A stretch of 64,000 bases of DNA, from positions 186,001 through 250,000 of the forward strand of contig JBCCQA010000003.1 of NCBI GenBank assembly GCA_039024635.1, in the 5' to 3' direction. Positions 27,188 through 34,544 of this stretch are shown in pieces. The notes under the pieces are model-generated. The model saw nothing but the letters and a program-made list of their open reading frames with translations, searched no databases and had not been told where the DNA came from. The stretch comes from Kuafuiihalomonas sp039024635 (GTDB lineage Bacteria > Myxococcota > Kuafuiibacteriia > Kuafuiibacteriales > Kuafuiibacteriaceae). A program made the position numbers and the translations under genes. The stretch's first letter is position 1; every line of letters starts with the position of its first letter.

Positions 27188-28369
27188 TCAGCGGCCACTC
27201 AGACGGACGTTGAGCCTCGGATCCACCCGATAACCGCTTCGGTCACCGATCAACGTCGACCCGAAGCCCATCTTCCGCAGCGTCGAGATGGCGACCTTGA
27301 GGCGGTTCTTGGCCGAGGCCTCCATGATGCGCTGGTCGGGCCAACCCGCGGCGAAGAGCTCGGAAGCCGGAATGGGCCGCCCGGGCCGCTCCAGTCGATG
27401 ACGAGCCAGCGCGACCACCAGCCGCCGAAGGACGGGTCGACGTCGACAGTCGACGGGGTCCCCCCCCGGCATCCGGAACCAAGCGCCATCCTCAGAGATG
27501 ATGGCCGCGGCCTCCCCCTCGCTGGGGGTGGCCTCCTGGTGGCTGCGCAGCAGAGCGCTCAGAACCACCCGATGGTCCACCGCGAAGCGACCGGACGGGC
27601 AGGCGGCACCGGCCAGGCTTCGTTCGGTCGCGGCCAAGCCGGCCTCGTCTCCATGGCGGCGGGCGGTAGCGAGATCGACGGCCGACTGGGCGAGCTGAAG
27701 GAGAGGCAGCGCGTCCGAATAGTCGGCGGCGGCCACGTGAGCGCTGCTGATTCGTCGTTGGGCCGCGGCGATGGCGCCGGAACGGGCGTCCACGTACGCG
27801 GCCAAGGCCTCGAGACGGAGCGCCTCGTCGATGACTTGGGCACGCCACGCAGCGTCGACCAGGCGCCGAAGTTCTTCTGCCGCCAGCACCGAGCCACCAG
27901 CTTCGATCCACGCCCGGTAGCCCCGGGCGCGTAGCGCGAGCGCTGGATCACTACAGCGGGTCATGGCGGCTTCGGCGCTGCGGAGTCGGGTGGCGGCCAG
28001 CACCTCGTCTCGGGCGATGCAGGCCGCGAGGCCGAGAAAGAGCATGACCCGGGCGTCGGTGCCCTCCGGGGCGCGAGCCAAAGCGCGTCGCAACCACAGG
28101 GTCGCATCGTCGACGCGTCCTTGGGCGAGGTGGAGGCGCCCGAGCGAACTGGCGGAGCGGTATGCGGACGGATCCCGGTCTTCACGCAGGCTGTCCCAGG
28201 CCAGCTGCGACAGAGATGTCGCACGTCGGAGGGAGCCTCGAGCTTCGGCACGTTCGGCCAAGTCCAGCGCCCGACGGGCCCGATGGGACTCAACACCCAG
28301 GTTTCGGGGCCAAATCCCGGGGGCTTCGCGGTCAATGTGCTCGATTGCGATGGCGCCGTTCCGTCCCAC
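27188..28369 (-). CDS. TPR-type protein with C-terminal winged-helix (OmpR/BTAD-like) domain
   Basis: A 393-residue cytoplasmic protein. Residues 25-260 are Ala/Leu/Arg-rich helices in TPR-like pairs (SASSLGRLHLAQGRVDDATL, LRRALARAPEGTDARVMLFL). The last 110 residues include RRRPVLRRLVVALARHRLER, IPASELFAAGWPDQRIMEA, NRLKVAISTLRKMGFGSTLI and a final GYRVDP, which is the recognition-helix and wing pattern of OmpR-type DNA-binding domains. No receiver domain is present. It is therefore a likely transcription regulator that senses through its TPR part. The regulated genes are unknown. The start GTG at 28369 lies 33 bp downstream of the deoxyhypusine synthase-like gene on the same strand. Confidence 0.65.
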   Translation of the reverse strand: MGRNGAIAIEHIDREAPGIWPRNLGVESHRARRALDLAERAEARGSLRRATSLSQLAWDSLREDRDPSAYRSASSLGRLHLAQGRVDDATLWLRRALARAPEGTDARVMLFLGLAACIARDEVLAATRLRSAEAAMTRCSDPALALRARGYRAWIEAGGSVLAAEELRRLVDAAWRAQVIDEALRLEALAAYVDARSGAIAAAQRRISSAHVAAADYSDALPLLQLAQSAVDLATARRHGDEAGLAATERSLAGAACPSGRFAVDHRVVLSALLRSHQEATPSEGEAAAIISEDGAWFRMPGGDPVDCRRRPVLRRLVVALARHRLERPGRPIPASELFAAGWPDQRIMEASAKNRLKVAISTLRKMGFGSTLIGDRSGYRVDPRLNVRLSGR

Positions 28370-28402
28370 GTCTCGCTATACCGAGCCGCTCTGAGGGCTG
28401 GC

Positions 28403-29377
28403 TCATTCGCCGGACAAATAGGCGAAGATCAGGGGGGCTACGATCGTCGCGTCAGACTGGATCATGAATTTCGGCGTTCCTACATCGAGCTTGCCCCAGG
28501 TGATCTTCTCGTTGGGGACGGCGCCCGAATAGCCGCCGTAGCTCGTGACCGCGTCAGATATCTGCGCGAAGTAGCCCCAGAAGGGGACGTCCTTCCGATG
28601 TAGGTCCTGGATCAGGCAGGGGACGGCGCAGATGGCGAAGTCGCCGGCAATGCCGCCTCCGATTTGGAAGAAGCCAACGCCCTGACCACGACCGGAAGTC
28701 ACATCGACATACCAGCCCATCAAGTGCTCGAACTGCTCCGTCCCCGACTGCACGCAAGCGTGGGCGGGCCCTGCGTCGCGCATGACGGCCGCGGTGAGCA
28801 GGTTACCGGTGGTGCTGTCCTCCCAACCCGGCGTGTAAACCGGAATGCCTTTCTCCTTCGCCGCGAGGACCCAGCTCTCTTCAGGAGGCAGCTGGAAGTG
28901 GGTCTTTAGCGATGGGTCATCCAGGACCTCGTACAAGAACTCGGCTGGCGTCCGACGTAGCCCCGCTTCCGTCGCGGCGGCCCAACAGCGGACCAGGCGG
29001 GTCTCCAGTTCTCGCATCACCGTCTCGGGAATGCAGACGTCGGTAACTCGATTCATGCCGCGCTCGAAGAGCGCCCTCTCGTCCTGAGCCGTCAGTCCTC
29101 GCCAATGGGGTATGCGCTCGTAGTCGTCGATGGAGAGGAGGGCGAACACGTCTTCTTCCAGATTGGCGCCGGTGCATGAGATGGCGTGGACCATGTCTTG
29201 ACGGATCAGAGGGGCCAGAGTGCGACCGATCTGCGAGGTCGACATCGCGCCGGCGAGACTGACCAGCATCTTGCCGCCCTTCTGAACGTGAGTCTCGAAG
29301 GACCGGGCGGCTTCGACGAGCTCCCGAGCGTTGAAGTGGAGGAAATGGCGGTCCAGGAACTGGCGAACCGAGCTCAT
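28403..29377 (-). CDS. deoxyhypusine synthase-like enzyme (probable polyamine enzyme, homospermidine synthase-type)
   Basis: A 324-residue NAD-dependent enzyme of the deoxyhypusine synthase fold. Bacteria have no eIF5A substrate, and characterised bacterial members make homospermidine or related polyamines. Seen features are MLVSLAGAMSTSQIGRTLAP, a GANLEEDVFAL motif, the NAD-binding segment FFQIGGGIAGDFAIC, and the catalytic Lys in ITWGKLDVG (residue 296), which forms the enzyme-imine intermediate in the eukaryotic enzyme. The terminal SDATIVAPLIFAYL is conserved. An arginine decarboxylase gene (speA) lies 12 kb away. The start ATG 29377 is well placed. The exact substrate needs assay; homospermidine synthase-like is the best-supported guess. 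Confidence 0.82.
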   Translation of the reverse strand: MSSVRQFLDRHFLHFNARELVEAARSFETHVQKGGKMLVSLAGAMSTSQIGRTLAPLIRQDMVHAISCTGANLEEDVFALLSIDDYERIPHWRGLTAQDERALFERGMNRVTDVCIPETVMRELETRLVRCWAAATEAGLRRTPAEFLYEVLDDPSLKTHFQLPPEESWVLAAKEKGIPVYTPGWEDSTTGNLLTAAVMRDAGPAHACVQSGTEQFEHLMGWYVDVTSGRGQGVGFFQIGGGIAGDFAICAVPCLIQDLHRKDVPFWGYFAQISDAVTSYGGYSGAVPNEKITWGKLDVGTPKFMIQSDATIVAPLIFAYLSGE

Positions 29378-29419
29378 GGGCGGAGGAGCCTGACGGATCG
29401 CCCCAGTCGATACAAGCCT

Positions 29420-30628
29420 TCAGCTCGCAGGATGCTCACCTTCGGCCGGAGTCCACTCTGCGGGTAGCTTCGACCAGCGTACGACCTGGTTGCGGCCCTT
29501 CGACTTGGCGCGATACAGCGCACGGTCGGCCCGCTGGATGAGCTCGGGTAGCTCGACCGCATCCTGAATGGAGGCAACGCCAATAGACGCGGTGATGGTG
29601 AGCTTGCGGCCGTCGTCGAGACGCATCGGGCTGGCGGCCAGCCGTTCACGAAAGATCTCCAGGCGCTTCCGCGCGGTCCATTCGCTGTGGTCGGGCAGCC
29701 CAACCAAGAACTCTTCCCCTCCAAAGCGCGCCACAATGGCTGCCTTCTCCTTGAAAGTCTCCACCAGCTTGTCGGCGACGTAGACCAGCGCGTCGTCTCC
29801 GACGCCGTGGCCAAAGCGGTCGTTGACGCTCTTGAAGTAGTCGATGTCGACGAGGCCGACCGAGAGAGGCTCGTTGGTGAGCCGAGACACCATGGCCTCT
29901 TGCTCGAGCCGGCCTTCCATACCCCTGCGGTTGATGAGCCGGGTGAGCGGGTCGGTCATGCTCTGGACCTCGGTCTGAAAGAGCTTCTCGCGGAGGTTCT
30001 TGATTTGGGCGCCCATGGCCTGAAGCTGGGACTGGCTCCGGGCCTTTCGAGCGTCCAGCTGTCGGGTAACGCTGTCGACGGCCTTCTCGGCCACGTCGCG
30101 AAGCTCGGTCACGTCGTCGGACTTGATGACCTGGCCCAAGGTCTGGAAGAGCTCCCGCAGCTCGTCGTCTTCATGGATATCCTCCTGCACGCTGGCGCGA
30201 ACCCGATCGACCAGACTCAGGAAGGCCGACTTGAGGGCCGGTAAGGTGGAACGAACGAAGTCGGCCTCGGCCTTTCGCCGCCGGAAGAGGAACTCGACGG
30301 TGTCGGTGAGGTTGGGGCTATTCAAGTAGGTCGGCGGGGGGCTCGACAGTTCGACCTCCCCCAAGTCTCGGTGGGTCTCGGTGGGGGCCCCACCGAGAAG
30401 ATACTCCTGAAGAGCTTCACACCGGGCCTTGAGGGCATCCCGAGTCTGGACAGGAAGGTTGAAGGACTCGCGACCGAAGAGGATGACGATGTCAGCCAGC
30501 GCCTTTCGCGATTGAGAGATCGGCTGATCCCCCTCCATCAGGTCCTCCGTGAAACCGAGAGCGGGCGCCGAGTTCGCCTTGCCCTTCCTCCCCAAAAGCC
30601 AACTCATCCCAGCTGGGTATCGGCTCAT
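29420..30628 (-). CDS. diguanylate cyclase (GGDEF) with helical N-terminal domain
   Basis: A 402-residue soluble protein. The C-terminal domain (about 225-390) starts MTDPLTRLINRRGMEGRL and carries the active-site motif GGEEF at residues 303-307, so it should make cyclic di-GMP from two GTP. The inhibitory RxxD site that normally precedes the motif is replaced by KEKA, so product inhibition is probably absent. The N-terminal 200 residues are helical with a possible coiled coil (ELRDVAEKAVDSVTRQLDAR) and contain no recognised sensor, PAS or TM segment. Two starts are possible (ATG 30628 or 30607); the first has the better ribosome site. The gene is 42 bp from the deoxyhypusine synthase-like gene, same strand. 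Confidence 0.88.
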   Translation of the reverse strand: MSRYPAGMSWLLGRKGKANSAPALGFTEDLMEGDQPISQSRKALADIVILFGRESFNLPVQTRDALKARCEALQEYLLGGAPTETHRDLGEVELSSPPPTYLNSPNLTDTVEFLFRRRKAEADFVRSTLPALKSAFLSLVDRVRASVQEDIHEDDELRELFQTLGQVIKSDDVTELRDVAEKAVDSVTRQLDARKARSQSQLQAMGAQIKNLREKLFQTEVQSMTDPLTRLINRRGMEGRLEQEAMVSRLTNEPLSVGLVDIDYFKSVNDRFGHGVGDDALVYVADKLVETFKEKAAIVARFGGEEFLVGLPDHSEWTARKRLEIFRERLAASPMRLDDGRKLTITASIGVASIQDAVELPELIQRADRALYRAKSKGRNQVVRWSKLPAEWTPAEGEHPAS

Positions 30629-30697
30629 CAGGAGCCTTTTCGACCCCCGGGCAAAGTCGAGTGGACGAGCTCAGGTGGCCTGGCCCAGGCTTTGGTC

Positions 30698-30898
30698 ATG
30701 TCCGAAGAACGCCTGACCGAGCTGGAGCTACGCTCGATGGCCCAGGAACGCCTGCTGGAGGAGCTCAACGAGCAGGTACGGCGGGCCTACGAGCAGGTGG
30801 ACCAGGCCGAGCGCAGAATCGAACGCCTGGAGACGGCGCTGGAAGGCCTCATCCGGGAACTAGGGATTCCACCGAACGAAAGGCCACCTCACTACTGA
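30698..30898 (+). CDS. slyX: SlyX family small coiled-coil protein
   Basis: A 66-residue protein beginning MSEERLTELELRSMAQERLL, with a heptad pattern through residue 50 and the conserved ending PPHY of the SlyX family. SlyX function is not known; the protein forms a coiled-coil oligomer. The ORF is open far upstream, but the ATG at 30698 gives the family length and N-terminus. It is divergent from the diguanylate cyclase gene and ends 6 bp from the convergent NamZ-like gene. Confidence 0.85.
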   Translation: MSEERLTELELRSMAQERLLEELNEQVRRAYEQVDQAERRIERLETALEGLIRELGIPPNERPPHY

Positions 30899-30904
30899 AC
30901 CGAC

Positions 30905-32071
30905 TCAGTCGTAGAGCAAGTAGGGCGCCCGGGCCTCAGCGAACTCGGTGCAGAAGTCCCCGAAGCTCTCCAAGACGGCCTCGGTGGGGGCACCCTCGTC
31001 GATGAGCCGACGAGGCGTCTCGCTTCCGAAGAGCAGGTCGATGGCGAGCCTGTCGTCGACAAACTCGTAGGCCTCCCTCCGCCAGCCCAGCCCGATGCCG
31101 AGCCGCCGAGCCGCCACCAGCAGCGCAACACTGGCTCGGACGGAACGGAAACGCGCTCGATCCAAGACGTGGAGCTGCACGCCCCCACAATGCTGACCCC
31201 CGTGCTTCTGAAAGGTGGGCTTGAACCCGGTCGGCCGCAGCCTAAGACCTGGTCCCAGATCGGGCTCGGCGGCCTTCGCCCAGGCCTCCCCATTCACCGA
31301 AGGTCCTCCGACGAGCTCGAAGGGCCGGGTCGTGCCTCGACCCTCGCTGAAGTCGGTCCCCTCCCACAAGCACTGGCCCGGATAGACGATGGCCGTGTCC
31401 AGAGTCGGCATGTTGGGCGAAGGAAGGACCCAGGGGAGGCTGGTTTCATCGAAGAACATGGCCCTACGCCATCCCTCCATCGCCACGACCTCGAGCTCGA
31501 CGTCCAAGCGTCGCACCGCCACACACCAGCGAGCCAGCTCGCCCATGGTCATACCGTGGCGGATCGGGATTGGAAGCTCGGACACGAAACTCTCGTAGCC
31601 GGGCTGGACCGTCGGACCCTCCATGTCCTCGGCCCGTCCCCCGAGAGGATTTGGTCGATCCAGGACCACTACCGGCCGACCGGCCTCGGCGAAGGCCTCC
31701 AGGCAGTAGGCCATGGTGGCGGCATAAGTGTAGTAGCGCGCTCCGACGTCTTGAAGGTCGACGATGAGGCCGTCCAGACCTTCCAGCTCTTCACTTCTGG
31801 GCCGGAGCGAGGCCTCGTCCGCACCATAGAGCGACACAACCCGGTGCGATTCGGCGACCGCTTCCATGTCCTGAGCGGCGCCCGACCATCCGTGCTCCGG
31901 ACCGAAGAGGGCCGCGACTTCGACGCCGCCGGCGCGGAGGAGATGGAGTCCGTGACGCAGCTGGCCGTCGACGCTGGCCGGATGGGCGAGCAGACCCCAG
32001 CGCCCAGTTCGAAGGCGGGTGCTTGTGCTCCATCGATCGAGTCCGGTTTGGACCAGGGCGGCTGCGACCAC
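30905..32071 (-). CDS. DUF1343/NamZ-like exo-beta-N-acetylmuramidase
   Basis: A 388-residue member of DUF1343, whose characterised member NamZ removes terminal MurNAc from peptidoglycan fragments. Visible motifs are GRWGLLAHPASVDG, the conserved AALFGPEHGWSGAAQDME in part (FGPEHGW), LIVDLQDVGARYYTY, VVVLDRPNPLGG, LPIPIRHGMTMGEL, SPNMPTLDTAIVYPGQCLWEG and SEGRGTTRPFELVG. The start is GTG 32071 with no signal peptide, so this copy is probably cytoplasmic, whereas some family members are exported. No amgK/murU or other recycling gene lies nearby. It is divergent from folD across 63 bp. Confidence 0.88.
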   Translation of the reverse strand: MVAAALVQTGLDRWSTSTRLRTGRWGLLAHPASVDGQLRHGLHLLRAGGVEVAALFGPEHGWSGAAQDMEAVAESHRVVSLYGADEASLRPRSEELEGLDGLIVDLQDVGARYYTYAATMAYCLEAFAEAGRPVVVLDRPNPLGGRAEDMEGPTVQPGYESFVSELPIPIRHGMTMGELARWCVAVRRLDVELEVVAMEGWRRAMFFDETSLPWVLPSPNMPTLDTAIVYPGQCLWEGTDFSEGRGTTRPFELVGGPSVNGEAWAKAAEPDLGPGLRLRPTGFKPTFQKHGGQHCGGVQLHVLDRARFRSVRASVALLVAARRLGIGLGWRREAYEFVDDRLAIDLLFGSETPRRLIDEGAPTEAVLESFGDFCTEFAEARAPYLLYD

Positions 32072-32134
32072 GGTGGGGTGCTAGCATCGCCGCCAGCGGT
32101 TGACCAAGGCCGTGCGCGCTGCGAAGGGGCCGGG

Positions 32135-32995
32135 ATGGCGGCCATCATCGACGGCAAAGCGATCGCCAAGAAGGTGCGGGGTGAGGTGAAGGCCAAGGTC
32201 GACGCGCTTCGCCAAACCCACGGGTCGACCCCGCACTTGGCGGTCGTGCTCGCGAGCGACGACCCAGCGAGTGCGGTCTACGTTCGTAACAAGGGAAAAG
32301 CGGCCGACGAGGTCGGCATTCGCTCTACTCAGCACACCTTGGCTGCCGACACCTCGCCCCAGCTCTTGCTGGAGAGAGTGGCGAACCTGAACGCAGACCC
32401 CGACGTGGACGGGATTCTGGTCCAGCTACCCCTGCCGAAGCAGCACGATGAAGAGCGCGTCATTCGAAGCATTGATCCCAGCAAAGACGTCGATGGCCTC
32501 CATCCCGAGAACGCGGGCAAGCTCAGCCGAGGCGACGAAGCCGACGCCCTCGTGCCCTGCACGCCGAGCGGCAGCATCCGACTGATCGAGGAGAGTGGAG
32601 CCCGCATTCAGGGCTCCCGTGCAGTGGTCCTGGGCCGTTCGCGCTTGGTCGGCCGGCCCATGGCGGACCTGCTGTTGAATCGAAGCGCGACGGTGACGAT
32701 CTGCCATTCGAAAACGCGCAACCTCGACGAAGTGATCGGCCAAGCCGACATACTCGTTGCGGCCGTCGGACGTCCGCTCATGGTGAAAGGGCAGTGGCTG
32801 AAGTTTGGCACCACCGTTGTCGATGTGGGTATCAACCGAAACGAGGCTGGCAAGCTCGTCGGCGATGTGGACTACCTGCCCGCACTAGAGCGGGCTCGGG
32901 CCATCACACCGGTGCCGGGAGGTGTCGGTCCCATGACCATTGCCTACCTCCTCGACAATACCGTGAAGGCCTTCGAGCGCAGGAGAAAGCCATGA
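32135..32995 (+). CDS. folD: bifunctional methylenetetrahydrofolate dehydrogenase/cyclohydrolase
   Basis: A 286-residue enzyme interconverting 5,10-methylene-THF, methenyl-THF and 10-formyl-THF with NADP. Signatures are SAVYVRNKGKAADEVGI with the catalytic-type Lys, GILVQLPLPKQ, KDVDGLHPENAGKL, CTPSGSIRL, VVLGRSRLVGRPMADLL (NADP site) and ITPVPGGVGPMTIAYLL. The usual N in GRSNIVG is R here (GRSRLVG), as in some other bacteria. The ATG at 32135 follows AAGGGGCCGGG. Its stop overlaps the gcvT start as ATGA, joining folate one-carbon metabolism to glycine cleavage in one operon. Confidence 0.96.
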   Translation: MAAIIDGKAIAKKVRGEVKAKVDALRQTHGSTPHLAVVLASDDPASAVYVRNKGKAADEVGIRSTQHTLAADTSPQLLLERVANLNADPDVDGILVQLPLPKQHDEERVIRSIDPSKDVDGLHPENAGKLSRGDEADALVPCTPSGSIRLIEESGARIQGSRAVVLGRSRLVGRPMADLLLNRSATVTICHSKTRNLDEVIGQADILVAAVGRPLMVKGQWLKFGTTVVDVGINRNEAGKLVGDVDYLPALERARAITPVPGGVGPMTIAYLLDNTVKAFERRRKP

Positions 32996-34083
32996 GCGAA
33001 AAGACGACGCCCCTCCATGACAGACACCTGGCGGCCGGTGCCCGCATGGTTCCCTTCGCGGGCTATTCGATGCCCGTCCAGTACACCGGCGTTGTCGACG
33101 AGCACCGCGCGGTCCGTGAGCGAGTGGGACTGTTCGACGTCTCCCACATGGGCGAGGTCTTCTTCGAAGGGCCCGAGGCGGCGAAGGTCGTCAATCGCAT
33201 CATCAGCAACGACCTTTCGAATCTGGAGCCAGGTGGTGCCTGCTACACGGTCATGTGCCGCGAGGACGGGGGTATCATCGACGACTTGGTAGCTTACTAC
33301 TTCTCCTCGGAGCGCGTCATGATCTGCGTCAACGCCGCCAACCGAAGCAAAGACTTCGAGTGGATGGTCGAGCAGGCGGCGGGCGACTGTAAGGTTCGTG
33401 ACGCGAGCGAGGACTGGGCCCAGATCGCGGTCCAAGGCCCCAAGGCGGCGCAGCTGGTCGAGCGACTGTGTGGGTCCGAGGCCACGACGCTGAAGAGCTA
33501 CCGCTTCATGGAAGGAGAGCTGACTGGTCGGGAGGCGATCATTGCTCGAACCGGATACACGGGGGAAGACGGCTTCGAACTCTACGTCCATTCCGAGGTG
33601 GCTGGTCAGGTCTGGGATCTCTTGATGGAGCGCGGCGTGGATCTCGGCGTGACCCCGGCCGGGCTCGGCGCCCGAGATTCGCTGCGGCTCGAGATGTGCT
33701 TCCCTCTGTACGGTAACGACATCACAGAAGACGAGAATCCGTACGAGGCCGGACTGGGATGGGTGGTGAAGCTCGATAAGGAAGGCGGGTTCGTGGGGCG
33801 CGAAGCTCTGGCTGCCGTGAAGAGCGAAGGCCCGCGCCGACGGCTGGCGCCAATCGTAGTCAGCGGCCGAGGGATCCCGAGAGCGGGCTATGCCATCCTG
33901 AGCGGGGACGAGAGCGTCGGCCGAGTCACGAGCGGAACGATGGGGCCAAGCGTCCAACAGGGCATTGGCTTGGCCTACGTCCCCAAGGGCTTGGCCAAGG
34001 CCGGCACGGCGCTGAACATGGACGTCCGGGGTCGTTCGGTCCCGGTCGAAGTCGTGAAGCGGCCCTTTCTCCGCCGGGGCTGA
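32992..34083 (+). CDS. gcvT: aminomethyltransferase, T-protein of the glycine cleavage system
   Basis: A 363-residue T-protein that takes the aminomethyl group from lipoyl-GcvH, releases ammonia and forms 5,10-methylene-THF. Motifs are PLHDRHLAAGARMVPFAGYS, VGLFDVSHMGEVFFEG with the folate-binding Asp-Val-Ser-His, GGIIDDLVAYYFS, QIAVQGPKA, GYTGEDGFELYV and ARDSLRLEMCFPLYGND. The length equals the bacterial norm. The start overlaps folD by 4 bp, and gcvH follows 65 bp later. The T-protein product is FolD's substrate, which fits the coupling. Confidence 0.96.
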   Translation: MSEKTTPLHDRHLAAGARMVPFAGYSMPVQYTGVVDEHRAVRERVGLFDVSHMGEVFFEGPEAAKVVNRIISNDLSNLEPGGACYTVMCREDGGIIDDLVAYYFSSERVMICVNAANRSKDFEWMVEQAAGDCKVRDASEDWAQIAVQGPKAAQLVERLCGSEATTLKSYRFMEGELTGREAIIARTGYTGEDGFELYVHSEVAGQVWDLLMERGVDLGVTPAGLGARDSLRLEMCFPLYGNDITEDENPYEAGLGWVVKLDKEGGFVGREALAAVKSEGPRRRLAPIVVSGRGIPRAGYAILSGDESVGRVTSGTMGPSVQQGIGLAYVPKGLAKAGTALNMDVRGRSVPVEVVKRPFLRRG

Positions 34084-34148
34084 GCGGCCCGACCCCGACC
34101 CGATGGGGCTTGACCTGGGCTCGGCGGGAACGGACCTTGCTCCCGCCC

Positions 34149-34544
34149 ATGGACAAGAACTTCCCGGAAGACCTGAAGTACTCGAAAGAGCACGAGTGGT
34201 GCCGCGTCGAAGGCAACGTGGCGACCATCGGCATCACCTGGCACGCCCAGGACGCCTTGGGAGACATCGTGTATTGCGAGCTCCCTGACGCCGGAGAGGA
34301 GTTGAGCGTGGACCAGACCTTTGGCGTCGTAGAGTCCGTCAAGGCCGTTTCCGATCTCTATGCTCCGGTGTCTGGCAAGGTCACAGAGAAGAATGACGGC
34401 GTCATCGAGTCCCCGGAGGGCCTCAATGAAGATCCCTATGGGGATGCTTGGATGCTCAAGGTCGAGCTCAAGGATCCCTCCGAGCTCGACAAGCTCATGA
34501 GCAAAGCCGACTACGAGGCGTTCTTGGAGAAGTCCTCGGACTGA
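34149..34544 (+). CDS. gcvH: glycine cleavage system H protein
   Basis: A 131-residue lipoyl carrier that shuttles the aminomethyl intermediate between P, T and L proteins. The lipoylated Lys is residue 65 in VVESVKAVSDLYAPVSG. Other family marks are KEHEWCRVEG, TIGITWHAQDALGDIVYCEL and NEDPYGDAWMLKV. The ATG at 34149 gives the standard length. The last 34 bp overlap antisense with the 3' end of the hybrid kinase gene. A gcvP gene, normally next, is missing and must be elsewhere. Confidence 0.96.
   Translation: MDKNFPEDLKYSKEHEWCRVEGNVATIGITWHAQDALGDIVYCELPDAGEELSVDQTFGVVESVKAVSDLYAPVSGKVTEKNDGVIESPEGLNEDPYGDAWMLKVELKDPSELDKLMSKADYEAFLEKSSD

Noticed and set aside
32072..32134. Glycine or folate riboswitch ahead of folD-gcvT
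   Set aside because: The 63-bp gap is too short, and no conserved riboswitch core was seen.
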